A DNA stretch of 49,592 nt from Acidipila sp. (GTDB lineage: Bacteria > Acidobacteriota > Terriglobia > Acidiferrales > UBA7541). The notes under the pieces are model-generated. The model worked only from the letters and a program-made list of their open reading frames with translations. It did not search any database and was not told the origin of the DNA. The translations under genes and the position numbers were made by a program. The number at the start of each line of letters is the position of its first letter. Position 1 is the first letter of the stretch. Below are positions 34,546 to 42,768 of the stretch, piece after piece. The DNA lies in assembly GCA_010365215.1 (NCBI GenBank), contig JAAFGT010000022.1:1-49592 (forward strand). The letters are read 5' to 3'.

Positions 34546-35520
34546 TTAAGGAATGCGGGATCTGATCGAGCGCGGCGCCTCACTCCACTCGATCCGCACC
34601 GCCATTCCCGGGCGCAGATCCCGGCCCGCGCCGGCGAGCTGCGCAGTGACGTCATAAGTCCCGCTGGCCGCGTCCACGTTCGGGCTCACGCGACGAATTC
34701 GCGCTTCGAAGCTGCGCTGGGCGTCATTTGCCATCGCCACGTGCACGCGCTCGCCCATTAAGGGACGGCGCGCGGAAGCTTCCGGCACCTGAAAGCGCAC
34801 CAGCAGCGGCCCCAGCTGGCTGAGCCGAAAACATTTTTCATCTTTCAGGACGTTTTGGCCTTCGCGGATGTAGCGGCGCGCCACCACTCCCTGAAACGGT
34901 GCGCGAATGTGCGTCTTGTCGACCTCTAGCTCCAGAAGGCGCACTTCGGATTTGTTCTTGTCCACCGCCGCTTTCCAGCTTTCCAGGTCGAACGTCGAGC
35001 CTTTCGCCTTGAACTCGGCTTCTTCCAGATCTGCCTGGCTGTTGAGGCCGGCCTTTTGCATCTCTTCGGCGCGGCGCAGGCGGGCCTGCGAGGCCTTCAG
35101 CTCGGCCTCGTTGTATTTCACGTTACTTTCCGCCACGCGCAGGTCGGCTTTGGCTTTTTCGAGTTGCGCGAGAATCGTGCGGTCATCCAGGTGAGCAAGA
35201 ATCCCGCCCTTGGGCAGCGTCGCGCCTTCCTCCGCATTCACCGCCGTCACCGCGCCGTCGCGTTGCGCAAGCACATCCACTTCATGCTCCACGGAAAGCA
35301 CTCCCAGGATTTCACGAGAGGCGGTGTTGGATGCGTTGAACGAATTGTTCGGTGAGCTGTCGGGTGCGCGGCCGCCCGCATTTGGCGGCGCAGACATGCC
35401 CTTAGCTGCGGGCGCCGCAGGGCGATCGTCGCTCGCGCCGCCGCAGCCCGTCAACGCGAGCAGGGTTGCCGCGGTGAACGCCAGCGGCGAATTCGCCATC
35501 CATGTGCCGCACAGCTTCAT
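34546..35520 (-). CDS. HlyD-family periplasmic adaptor lipoprotein
   Basis: The protein has 324 residues. The lipoprotein signal ends in LLALTGC. A disordered Ala/Pro/Ser stretch follows, then the adaptor parts: VEHEVDVLAQRDGAVTAVNAEEG, a helical hairpin (~105-180), the return motif IRAPFQGVVARRYIREGQNV and a beta-barrel end (GTYDVTAQLAGAGRDLRPGM). It lies 42 bases before the M50 fusion gene and 51 after the GAF-HlyD gene, so three HlyD-type proteins are made together. No inner-membrane pump is encoded beside it. Confidence 0.88.
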   Translation of the reverse strand: MKLCGTWMANSPLAFTAATLLALTGCGGASDDRPAAPAAKGMSAPPNAGGRAPDSSPNNSFNASNTASREILGVLSVEHEVDVLAQRDGAVTAVNAEEGATLPKGGILAHLDDRTILAQLEKAKADLRVAESNVKYNEAELKASQARLRRAEEMQKAGLNSQADLEEAEFKAKGSTFDLESWKAAVDKNKSEVRLLELEVDKTHIRAPFQGVVARRYIREGQNVLKDEKCFRLSQLGPLLVRFQVPEASARRPLMGERVHVAMANDAQRSFEARIRRVSPNVDAASGTYDVTAQLAGAGRDLRPGMAVRIEWSEAPRSIRSRIP

Positions 35521-35571
35521 AATGTTCTCCCTAATTTGCGACCATCGCCACAGCGGTCTCCCGGCAGAGCG

Positions 35572-37989
35572 TCATGGCAGCCACGTCCACAACTTGCGCC
35601 ACGCCCAGCGCGCCGGATCGCGCAGAAAAACGTACCCCACCGGGTACCACCCGCTGCCGAACCACCCGCCCGTCGCGGTGATCTTTGCGCGCCCGACCAT
35701 TCCGGTGCGCGCAGCGCCAGTGGGATTTGGAAACAGCATGCGCACAAAGAAATACTGCTCGCCATCCGCCGCCACCGTTTGCGCCGCCACGCGCTCCACC
35801 GCACCGTGAAAACTCTCCGTGGGAAATGCGTTAAGTTTCAAAACTGCTGGCTGGCCGGTGCGCAGCAGGCTGACATCCGTTTCCGGAACCTGCACGTCGG
35901 CAGCCATGCGATCCTGCTCCACCACTTCGCAGAACCGCTCGCCGCGCGCCAGGAAGCGCCCTGCTTTCTCCTCCACCTTGGGTGTCACCACCACGCCGGC
36001 TATGGGCGCCACCAGGCGGGCGTGCGCCACCTTTTCACGATCGAGATTAACTTCGGCCTGCTCCATATCCATGCGCAGTCGGGCCTGCGCGGCAGCGCCA
36101 AATTCCTGGCGCGCTTCGGCCTGGGTCATATCGCGCCCGGCCATGGCCAGCCGTTCGGTGGCGCGCTCGAACGCTACGCGCGACTCGCTGTCGTCCAGCT
36201 CGGCCAGCGGCGTTCCCACTGCGACGACGTCGCCTTCGTGCACCAGGACGCGGCGCACCACGCCCTCCACTTCCGCACTGACTGCGCGGCGTTCCGCGGG
36301 CACCACCACGGAGCTGCCCGCCACACGCATTTTGATGGGCACAATGATCAGCGCTAGGATAGCCAAGCCAACCTTGCTGAGCAGCTCCACCCGCCTTCCC
36401 AGGCCCGCCTTGCGCAGCTTGTCCCGGGTTTTGGCCACTGGCGCCAGCACGCCCATCAACGGCAGCGACTGATATAGGCGCGCGTTGCGCAAGGCCACGC
36501 TGATCTGGCTGCCAAGGATAGCCAGTGTCTCGAGCTGGCTTTCTCCCAGAAAGTCCGCATCGCCGCTTTCGAGCGCGAGCACGCCCAGCGTGCCCTGGTC
36601 GTCGCGCAGCGGCAGCGCGTAAAAACCGTTGCGCTCCATCTCCGCGAGAAACGCCACCATCTGCGTACGCACCGCTTCGTGCGAAACCTTCCAGCCGGTG
36701 TCGTACTGGTCGGCGGAGACCGGCTCACTCTGCGTCGACACCCACTCCAGCAGATCGCGCAGCCGGGTCATCTCTTTTGTGCGCGGCACCTCGGCTTCTC
36801 CGGAAACTGCCGCCAGCAGAAATCGCGAGCGGTCCACCAGGCCGATGGAGCAGCGATCGAACGGCACCACCGTAGCCGCCTGGTGCACCACCGTGGTCAG
36901 AATATGATCGAGGTCCAGCGTCGAGGTGATCTGCTTGCTGATTTCCAGCAGCGCGTCCAGTTCATGCACCTTGCGCTCGGCGTCGAGCAGCCTCGCGTTG
37001 TGCAGCGCCAGCGCGGCCTGCTCCCCGATCGTGGTTACAAAAAAAAGATCGTCATCGTCGAAGGGCGTGCCGTCGAGCTTGTTCACCACTTCGATGACCC
37101 CGAGCACCTTCTCTTCCTCCAGCAGCGGCGCGGCGATGCACGTCACCAGCGTAAAGTCTTTCAACTGGCGCCGGCTCTCCAGCAGTGGCTCTTCCGCAGC
37201 GTCGGGCACCAGACGCGGCTGCCCGTCGCGCGCCACCGTTCCCAGAAATCCGTCGCCCAGCGCGAGCTTCCCATCTTCCAGCGTGGTCGGATCGTTGCCA
37301 TCCTGGTGCGCGAATTCAATGGTTTCGCCGTCTCCCGACACCAGCCACAGATTGCAGGCCTCCGCGCCCAGCAGATCGCGAATCTTTCCGGTGATGATCG
37401 GGGACAGGTCTTCCAATTCGAGAGTGGAATTAAAAATCCGGCTGATGTCATAGAGCGCAGTGAGCCGCTCCAGGGTTCCGAACTGCGTGTCGCGGTCCGC
37501 TTCCGATGCGCGCAGAGTGTCCAACGCCCGTCCGGTTAGCCGCGCCGCTTCCTCCACGAACGCGGCATCCTCGCCGGTAAATTCACCGCTCGCTTTGTTG
37601 AGCACTTCCAATACGCCCGCTTCCCCGGCGGCCGAAGGAATGGGGGCGTACAGCGCGTCAATGACGCGGTCGCGATGCGCCGGCTCCAGATGGATCAGCG
37701 GTTCTTTTTTTTCCGAAGCGCCGATGCGCCGCGCTCCTCCGGCCCCGGCCATCTCCGCCAGAATTCCGCCCGTACTCGTGCCGCTGGCCGGCTCAAACCT
37801 CTCGCCCGGCGCGAACCACTTTCCGCGGCAGCGCAGCGCGCCATCCTCTTTTTCGGGAAGCCACAGCAGGATTCCTCGCGCGTCCACACGCGTTCGCAAA
37901 GACGCGGAAAGAGCTTTGAAAATACTGTCGAGGTCGCGGCAGGAAAGATAAGCGGTGGCAAGCTCGTATAACGCCGGCAACCGCTCCAT
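35572..37989 (-). CDS. GAF-domain sensor fused to a HlyD-type adaptor
   Basis: The protein has 805 residues. Three GAF-like domains (~1-165, 170-340, 345-510) are recognised from repeated endings such as VLGVIEVVNKLDGTPF and TLGVLALESGDADF. A single membrane segment (GLAILALIIVPIKM) follows, then a HlyD adaptor (~565-780) with VEGVVRRVLVHEGDVVAVGTP and LVAPIAGVVVTPKVEEKAGR. It would sense cytoplasmic small molecules and act across the membrane in export. ATG 37989 has GGGAGGAATTG just upstream. A promoter (TTGACA, 17 bases, TAGCGT) precedes it. It heads the operon with the HlyD lipoprotein and the M50 fusion protein. Confidence 0.88.
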   Translation of the reverse strand: MERLPALYELATAYLSCRDLDSIFKALSASLRTRVDARGILLWLPEKEDGALRCRGKWFAPGERFEPASGTSTGGILAEMAGAGGARRIGASEKKEPLIHLEPAHRDRVIDALYAPIPSAAGEAGVLEVLNKASGEFTGEDAAFVEEAARLTGRALDTLRASEADRDTQFGTLERLTALYDISRIFNSTLELEDLSPIITGKIRDLLGAEACNLWLVSGDGETIEFAHQDGNDPTTLEDGKLALGDGFLGTVARDGQPRLVPDAAEEPLLESRRQLKDFTLVTCIAAPLLEEEKVLGVIEVVNKLDGTPFDDDDLFFVTTIGEQAALALHNARLLDAERKVHELDALLEISKQITSTLDLDHILTTVVHQAATVVPFDRCSIGLVDRSRFLLAAVSGEAEVPRTKEMTRLRDLLEWVSTQSEPVSADQYDTGWKVSHEAVRTQMVAFLAEMERNGFYALPLRDDQGTLGVLALESGDADFLGESQLETLAILGSQISVALRNARLYQSLPLMGVLAPVAKTRDKLRKAGLGRRVELLSKVGLAILALIIVPIKMRVAGSSVVVPAERRAVSAEVEGVVRRVLVHEGDVVAVGTPLAELDDSESRVAFERATERLAMAGRDMTQAEARQEFGAAAQARLRMDMEQAEVNLDREKVAHARLVAPIAGVVVTPKVEEKAGRFLARGERFCEVVEQDRMAADVQVPETDVSLLRTGQPAVLKLNAFPTESFHGAVERVAAQTVAADGEQYFFVRMLFPNPTGAARTGMVGRAKITATGGWFGSGWYPVGYVFLRDPARWAWRKLWTWLP

Positions 37990-38063
37990 CAATTCCTCCC
38001 CATGGCGGACACAAATCCGCTAGAAATACGCTGCGGAAAATCGCTTTTCACGAGCAGGCCGCA

Positions 38064-38092
38064 ACGCTAACAAATGAGTTCCGGGCTGTCAA
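38064..38092 (-). promoter_or_regulatory. Sigma-70-type promoter of the GAF-HlyD operon
   Basis: On the minus strand TTGACA (38092-38087) and TAGCGT (38069-38064) are 17 bases apart, about 75 bases upstream of the start codon of the GAF-HlyD gene. Confidence 0.55.
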
Positions 38093-38126
38093 GGAAGCCG
38101 AAAACAAGACGGCGTCATCCGCCGAT

Positions 38127-38155
38127 TTGACAGCGCTGGCCCGTATCGGTTAGTT
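38127..38155 (+). promoter_or_regulatory. Possible sigma-70 promoter of the STAS gene
   Basis: TTGACA (38127-38132) and TTAGTT (38150-38155) are 17 bases apart, about 60 bases upstream of the likely start of the STAS-domain gene. The -10 element is weak. Confidence 0.4.
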
Positions 38156-38212
38156 TTGCGGCTTGCGTCGCGGCTTTTCTATTCAATTGGGCTATCGCCT
38201 GTGGGGCAGCCG

Positions 38213-38560
38213 GTGATTGAGAAGACACTCTACAAGGTTCGCGTTGTCGAAAAAGGCGTGGTCATCGACATTACCGGCGGCCTTCGCCTGGGCGAGTCGG
38301 AGCAGGCCTTCCGGCAGCAGGTGCAGGAGCTGCTCGACTCCGGCAAGCGCAATATCGCCGTAAATCTCGGCGCGGTAACTTTTGTGGACAGCTCGGGAAT
38401 CGGCGGCATGGTGCGGGCATTCACATCCGTCAACCGCGCCGGCGGCAAGCTGTTTTTTTTCGCTCCCAGCAAAATGATTCGGCAGACGCTGAAGATGGTC
38501 CGCCTCGATACCGTCCTGAGCCTTTACGACGACGAAGCCGCCGCCATCGCGGCCCTGTAG
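38213..38560 (+). CDS. STAS-domain anti-anti-sigma factor
   Basis: The protein has 115 residues from GTG 38213, a normal length for SpoIIAA-like proteins; a TTG at 38156 would add 19 residues. The strand order and the phosphorylatable serine motif FVDSSGIGGMVRAF are typical. Such proteins bind an anti-sigma kinase when unphosphorylated and so free a sigma factor. A candidate kinase domain in this window is the receiver-ATPase protein at 6186-7019, but the two are 31 kb apart and any link is speculation. Confidence 0.88.
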   Translation: MIEKTLYKVRVVEKGVVIDITGGLRLGESEQAFRQQVQELLDSGKRNIAVNLGAVTFVDSSGIGGMVRAFTSVNRAGGKLFFFAPSKMIRQTLKMVRLDTVLSLYDDEAAAIAAL

Positions 38561-38619
38561 TCCGCTCTTCCGGAATCCGGCTGGCATCACGGCTTGTCCG
38601 GTAACAGCCCATCGAGTAC

Positions 38620-38647
38620 GTTTGTTTGCCAACGTTTGTTTGCCAAT
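38620..38647. repeat. 14-bp tandem repeat upstream of the amidohydrolase gene
   Basis: GTTTGTTTGCCAAC (38620-38633) is followed directly by GTTTGTTTGCCAAT (38634-38647). It ends 23 bases before the start codon of the amidohydrolase gene, where it could affect its expression. Confidence 0.6.
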
Positions 38648-38670
38648 ATTCATCCGGGAGGGATCGCTTT

Positions 38671-40191
38671 ATGATTTTGCTGCGCGCCGCAAATCGGTTC
38701 TTTATCCTGCCGCTGGTCTTCGCGGTTGCGACCATCTGCTCGCAGTCTACACAGGCGCAGACGCCGCCCGCCGCGGCGACATCGATTGTGTTTAGCGGCG
38801 CGCAGGTCGCCGACGGCACGGGCGCGCCCATGCGCCGCGCAAATGTGCGCATCGCCGGCGACACCATCACCCGCGTGGGCGACTTCAAGCCCGATCCGTC
38901 TGACCAGGTTGTCGATGCCTCCGGTCTGGTGCTTGCTCCCGGTTTTATCGACACTCACAACCATTCCACCGAAGGTCTCGAGGCCGAGCCTCTGGCCGTC
39001 TCCCAGATTTCTCAGGGTCTGACCACTTTGCTTCTCGGCCAGGATGGCGATTCGCCCTGGCCCATCGGCGAGTATCTCGATAAATTCCGCAAGAATCCTC
39101 CCGCGCTCAACTTCCTGATGCTGGTGGGCCATGCTACGGTGCGCTCAAAAGTGATGGGCGATGATTTTCGCCGCGTGGCGCGGCCCGAAGAAGTTGCGCA
39201 GATGGAAAAGCTGGTGGAACAGGGAATGAAGGAAGGCGCCGTAGGACTCTCGAGCGGCATCGAGTACGAAGTGGCCAGTTACAGCGACACGGCTGAAGTC
39301 GTGGCCGCGGCGCGCGTTGCCGGACGCTACGGCGGCTTCTACATCAGCCACATTCGCGACGAAGCCGACAAAGCATTCGACGCCACGCGCGAGCTGCTCA
39401 CCATCGGCCGCGAAGGCCATCTGCCCGTGCAGAACACGCACATCAAACTCGGCACCGTGGGCGTGCAGGGCAAAGCCGGCCAGATCATCAAAATGTTCGA
39501 TGACGCTCGCGCGCAAGGCATCGACGTCACTGCCGATTGCTACCCGTACGACGCGTGGCATTCCAACTTTAAAGTGCTCGTTCCCAACAAGCGCTGGGAC
39601 GATCCCGCCAGCGTCTCGCGCGCGATTGCTGACGTCGGCGGTCCGCAGAACCTGCTGATCACCGAGGTGAAATCGCATCCCGAATACACCGGCCGCACTC
39701 TGGAAGAAGCCGCGAAAACAAGAGAGATCACTCCCGTGCAACTGCTCATCGAAATTATTCGCGATGGCGATGGCGGCGTGATCGGCAAATCCATGATCGA
39801 TTCCGACATACGAATTTTCTACACCTGGCCGTGGACCATGGTCTCGAGCGATGGCGGCATCGGCATGCATCATCCTCGCGGCGCGGGAACGTTTCCGCGT
39901 GTGCTGGGGCGCTTTGTGCGCGAGAAGCACTGGCTCACGCTCGAAGAAGCGGTTCGAAAAATGACGTCGCTCCCCGCCTGGCGCCTGAAACTGGCCGACC
40001 GCGGCAGCATCAAAGAGGGAATGAAAGCGGATATCGTGCTCTTCAATCCCGCCACGGTGGTCGATAATTCCACCTTCGAGAAACCGCAACTGCTCTCCAC
40101 CGGCATCGAAAAGGTTTTTGTGAATGGCGTGATGGTCTGGGATGGCGCCAAAGCCACCGGCGCCCGCCCCGGGCGCGTATTGCCAAAGTAA
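38671..40191 (+). CDS. Exported D-aminoacylase-like amidohydrolase
   Basis: The protein has 506 residues. A signal peptide (FFILPLVFAVATICSQSTQA) leads to an amidohydrolase: small beta part (IVFSGAQVADGTGAP), metal motif GFIDTHNHS (HxH), then GAVGLSSGIEYEV, ISHIRDEAD, the later metal/catalytic region MVSSDGGIGMHHPRGAGTFP, and the closing KADIVLFNPATVVD. The family (N-acyl-D-amino-acid deacylase, COG3653) cleaves N-acyl-D-amino acids using zinc. GGGAGGGATC lies just before the ATG and fixes the start. It probably acts in the periplasm on D-amino-acid derivatives. Confidence 0.88.
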   Translation: MILLRAANRFFILPLVFAVATICSQSTQAQTPPAAATSIVFSGAQVADGTGAPMRRANVRIAGDTITRVGDFKPDPSDQVVDASGLVLAPGFIDTHNHSTEGLEAEPLAVSQISQGLTTLLLGQDGDSPWPIGEYLDKFRKNPPALNFLMLVGHATVRSKVMGDDFRRVARPEEVAQMEKLVEQGMKEGAVGLSSGIEYEVASYSDTAEVVAAARVAGRYGGFYISHIRDEADKAFDATRELLTIGREGHLPVQNTHIKLGTVGVQGKAGQIIKMFDDARAQGIDVTADCYPYDAWHSNFKVLVPNKRWDDPASVSRAIADVGGPQNLLITEVKSHPEYTGRTLEEAAKTREITPVQLLIEIIRDGDGGVIGKSMIDSDIRIFYTWPWTMVSSDGGIGMHHPRGAGTFPRVLGRFVREKHWLTLEEAVRKMTSLPAWRLKLADRGSIKEGMKADIVLFNPATVVDNSTFEKPQLLSTGIEKVFVNGVMVWDGAKATGARPGRVLPK

Positions 40192-40287
40192 AACCAGGAA
40201 CAGATGAACATCACCGCGGATGCGTGGTTTTAGCGCAACTTTTAGCGGAACTTTAAGCTCAACCAGGACAAAAACAGCGAGGATTTC

Positions 40288-41484
40288 TCAGCCGCCGACG
40301 CGCTCGGGGTCTACTTCCTCGGCGAAGACGATCCCCACGGCGTTGCGGGTGTCGCCCGGCGGGTGTTCCCTGCGAATGACGAAGCCGCGCAGCGGGATGC
40401 GGCCATCGGGGTGCAGTTCATCCACCGGCGCTTCCATCATCACCTGCAGCTCGGATTGCAGCCGCGGCATATTCTCGAGGTAGAGCAGAGCGCCGTGCAG
40501 GCTCAAGTCACGGATGACGGTCTCTTCCTCGAAGGCGCGGCCTTCTTCGGTGTAGCCGACAATCGTGGCGCGGAAGAATCCCTCGCGGCGCTGGCCCGTG
40601 CGCGTGTCGCGCATGACCACGTCCATTTTTTTCTCTTCCAGCGTCATGACCATGCCTTCGGATGCCGCCCAGGCATTGGCAAACTGCTGCCGCGTATTGC
40701 GCAAGATGCTGTCGATGGCGCGGTCGGCTGAGTCCGGGTCATGGTGAAAAAGCACAAGATTGCGCACGCCCGCATCCTTGGCCACTTTCACGCCTTCGAG
40801 CCACGAAGAGTGGCCCCAGTTTTTATGATCCCCGGCCAGTTGTTCGGGAGTGTATTGCGCGTCGTGAATATAAATATCCGCGCCTTTGGCCAGATCGCGC
40901 AGGTTTTGATCGAGCTTGGGCACGCCAGGTTCGTTGTCGGTGGCGTAGACCACCACGCCGGCGGGAGTCTCGAAACGAAAACCGAGGCAGCCCTGCGGAT
41001 GGTTGAGCCACTGCGCGGTAACTTTCATCCCGCGAACTTCCAGTTTGTCGCCGCCGGCAATTTCCGTGAATTCGCGCTCGGCTTTGAGCACGCTCAGATC
41101 CACCGGAAAATAAGGCAGCGCCATCTGCGCCTGCATGACCCGCTTCAGGCTGTCCTGCCCGAGATACTCCGAGCGAAAGCTATAAAAGTGGAAACGATTC
41201 TGCTCGGAATAAAGCGGATAGAAAAAGGGCAGGCCTTGGATGTGGTCCCAGTGGTAGTGGGTGACGAAGACCAGCGCGTCGATGGGCTTCTCGCCGAAGG
41301 TGTCGGCATAGCGCCGGCCAAGAATCCGCAAACCGGTGCCGCAATCCAGGATGAATCGGTTGCCATCGCCCGCCTCGATTTCAATGCAAGGCGTGTTTCC
41401 GCCATAGCGCCAGGTGGTGCGATCCACGGTCGGCGTTGAGCCGCGAACCCCCCAAAATCGAACTTTAACTGAGCCGTCAGACAT
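40288..41484 (-). CDS. Metallo-beta-lactamase-fold hydrolase with a C-terminal PilZ domain
   Basis: The protein has about 398 residues. Residues 1-270 are an MBL-fold hydrolase (VRFWGVRGSTP, THYHWDHIQG as HxHxDH, WLNHPQG, YATDNEPG, LFHHDPD). The C-terminal ~110 residues read as a PilZ domain: RTGQRREGFFRATIVGY supplies arginines and DLSLHGALLYL matches D-x-S-x-x-G, the cyclic-di-GMP-binding pattern. The hydrolase could thus be controlled by cyclic di-GMP. I prefer ATG 41484 (MSDGSVKVRFWG) over 41559, since family members begin near VRFWG; neither has a good ribosome site. Confidence 0.8.
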   Translation of the reverse strand: MSDGSVKVRFWGVRGSTPTVDRTTWRYGGNTPCIEIEAGDGNRFILDCGTGLRILGRRYADTFGEKPIDALVFVTHYHWDHIQGLPFFYPLYSEQNRFHFYSFRSEYLGQDSLKRVMQAQMALPYFPVDLSVLKAEREFTEIAGGDKLEVRGMKVTAQWLNHPQGCLGFRFETPAGVVVYATDNEPGVPKLDQNLRDLAKGADIYIHDAQYTPEQLAGDHKNWGHSSWLEGVKVAKDAGVRNLVLFHHDPDSADRAIDSILRNTRQQFANAWAASEGMVMTLEEKKMDVVMRDTRTGQRREGFFRATIVGYTEEGRAFEEETVIRDLSLHGALLYLENMPRLQSELQVMMEAPVDELHPDGRIPLRGFVIRREHPPGDTRNAVGIVFAEEVDPERVGG

Positions 41485-41672
41485 GCGGTGGCCGTCCGGA
41501 GAGGGAGCTACCCAGGTCGCTTCCAATCCGGGAATGGAACAGGACTTTGCGCGATTCATACTAGGCGGGGGTTGAGTGCTAAGTCAATTTCCTTTCCTGA
41601 TGGCGTTGCCGGGTGCGCATCAGTACCTCCGCAGGATGCCCCGCAGCGCGCGGGCTGGAGTAGAATCGGGGA

Positions 41673-42680
41673 ATGGGATCGCGAGGAGCAGCGCCGGTGC
41701 ACGACCATGCGCAGCCGAATGCAAGCGCGCACGGGCATTCGCACGGGCAATCCCATGCGCACGGCCACCTGCACGCGCACTTTCCAGCTTCCGCCGATAT
41801 GCAGAAAGTTCTTCAACTGGCGGTATTCGCCACCGCGTCATTGGTGGTGGTGGAGATTATTGCCGGGACCGTCGCCGGCTCTCTGGCGGTGGTGAGCGAC
41901 GGCGTCCACAACCTTTCCGACCTGCCCACTCTGCTGATTTCGTGGTTCGCGATGCGCATGGCCCAACGGCCGCCCACCGCGGAGAAAACTTACGGTTATC
42001 ACCGCGCGGGGATTTTAGCTGCGTTCGCCAATGCGCTGCTGCTGGTGGGAGTAGCAGTTTTCTTGTTCGTGACGGCGATTGGGCGCTTGCTGGCGCCGGT
42101 GCCGGTCCATTCCGGAGTGATGGTGTGGACGTCGCTGCTGGCGCTGGCGGTTAACGGCGGCATTACGCTGGCGCTGGTTCGCGGGCGGCGCGACCTGAAC
42201 CTGCGCAGCGTGCTGGTGCACAACGCCGGCGACGCGCTTTCCAATATCGCGATTCTTGCCGGCGCGATAATGATCGGCCTGACCGGAGCCGAATGGATCG
42301 ATCCGCTGTTGGGATTGGGCATCGGCGCGCTGGTGCTGTGGTCGAGCGTAGGCATTCTGCGCGAGACCAGCCACATTTTGCTGGAGGGCCTGCCGCGCGA
42401 AGTTCGTCTGGAAGCCGTGGCCCGCGCCATTCTATCGGCGGAAGGCGTGCAGGAAGTGCACGACATCCACATCTGGACGCTGGGCACCGACCTGCTCGCG
42501 CTGTCGTGCCACGTGCGCATCCCCGACATGCACCTGGAAGAGTGCGAAAAAATTATTTCCAGCGTGCGCGACGCTCTTGCCCGCGATTTTCACATTACCC
42601 ACACGACCATCCAAATCGAACGCGCCGGCCTGCCAGTCAGCACGGAATTCATTATGCCCGCGCCGTTTAACGCCACTTAA
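41673..42680 (+). CDS. Cation diffusion facilitator (zinc/divalent metal exporter)
   Basis: The protein has 335 residues. A His-rich cytoplasmic start (HGHSHGQSHAHGHLHAHF) binds metal. Six membrane segments follow, with the transport-site residues in SDGVHNLSD (TM2) and HNAGDALSN (TM5), the HxxxD pairs expected for zinc. The C-terminal cytoplasmic domain (VQEVHDIHIWTLGTD) is the usual metal-sensing part. Members swap metal ions for protons to protect the cell from excess zinc or cobalt. Its gene lies 88 bases upstream of polA. Confidence 0.93.
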   Translation: MGSRGAAPVHDHAQPNASAHGHSHGQSHAHGHLHAHFPASADMQKVLQLAVFATASLVVVEIIAGTVAGSLAVVSDGVHNLSDLPTLLISWFAMRMAQRPPTAEKTYGYHRAGILAAFANALLLVGVAVFLFVTAIGRLLAPVPVHSGVMVWTSLLALAVNGGITLALVRGRRDLNLRSVLVHNAGDALSNIAILAGAIMIGLTGAEWIDPLLGLGIGALVLWSSVGILRETSHILLEGLPREVRLEAVARAILSAEGVQEVHDIHIWTLGTDLLALSCHVRIPDMHLEECEKIISSVRDALARDFHITHTTIQIERAGLPVSTEFIMPAPFNAT

Positions 42681-42768
42681 GCACCCCGCTGCCAACGAAG
42701 AAGTTATAACGCCGGTTCGAACCGCGGAGATAACGCGCGGCTTTGAGCGCTGTGTTACCTTTGGATGT

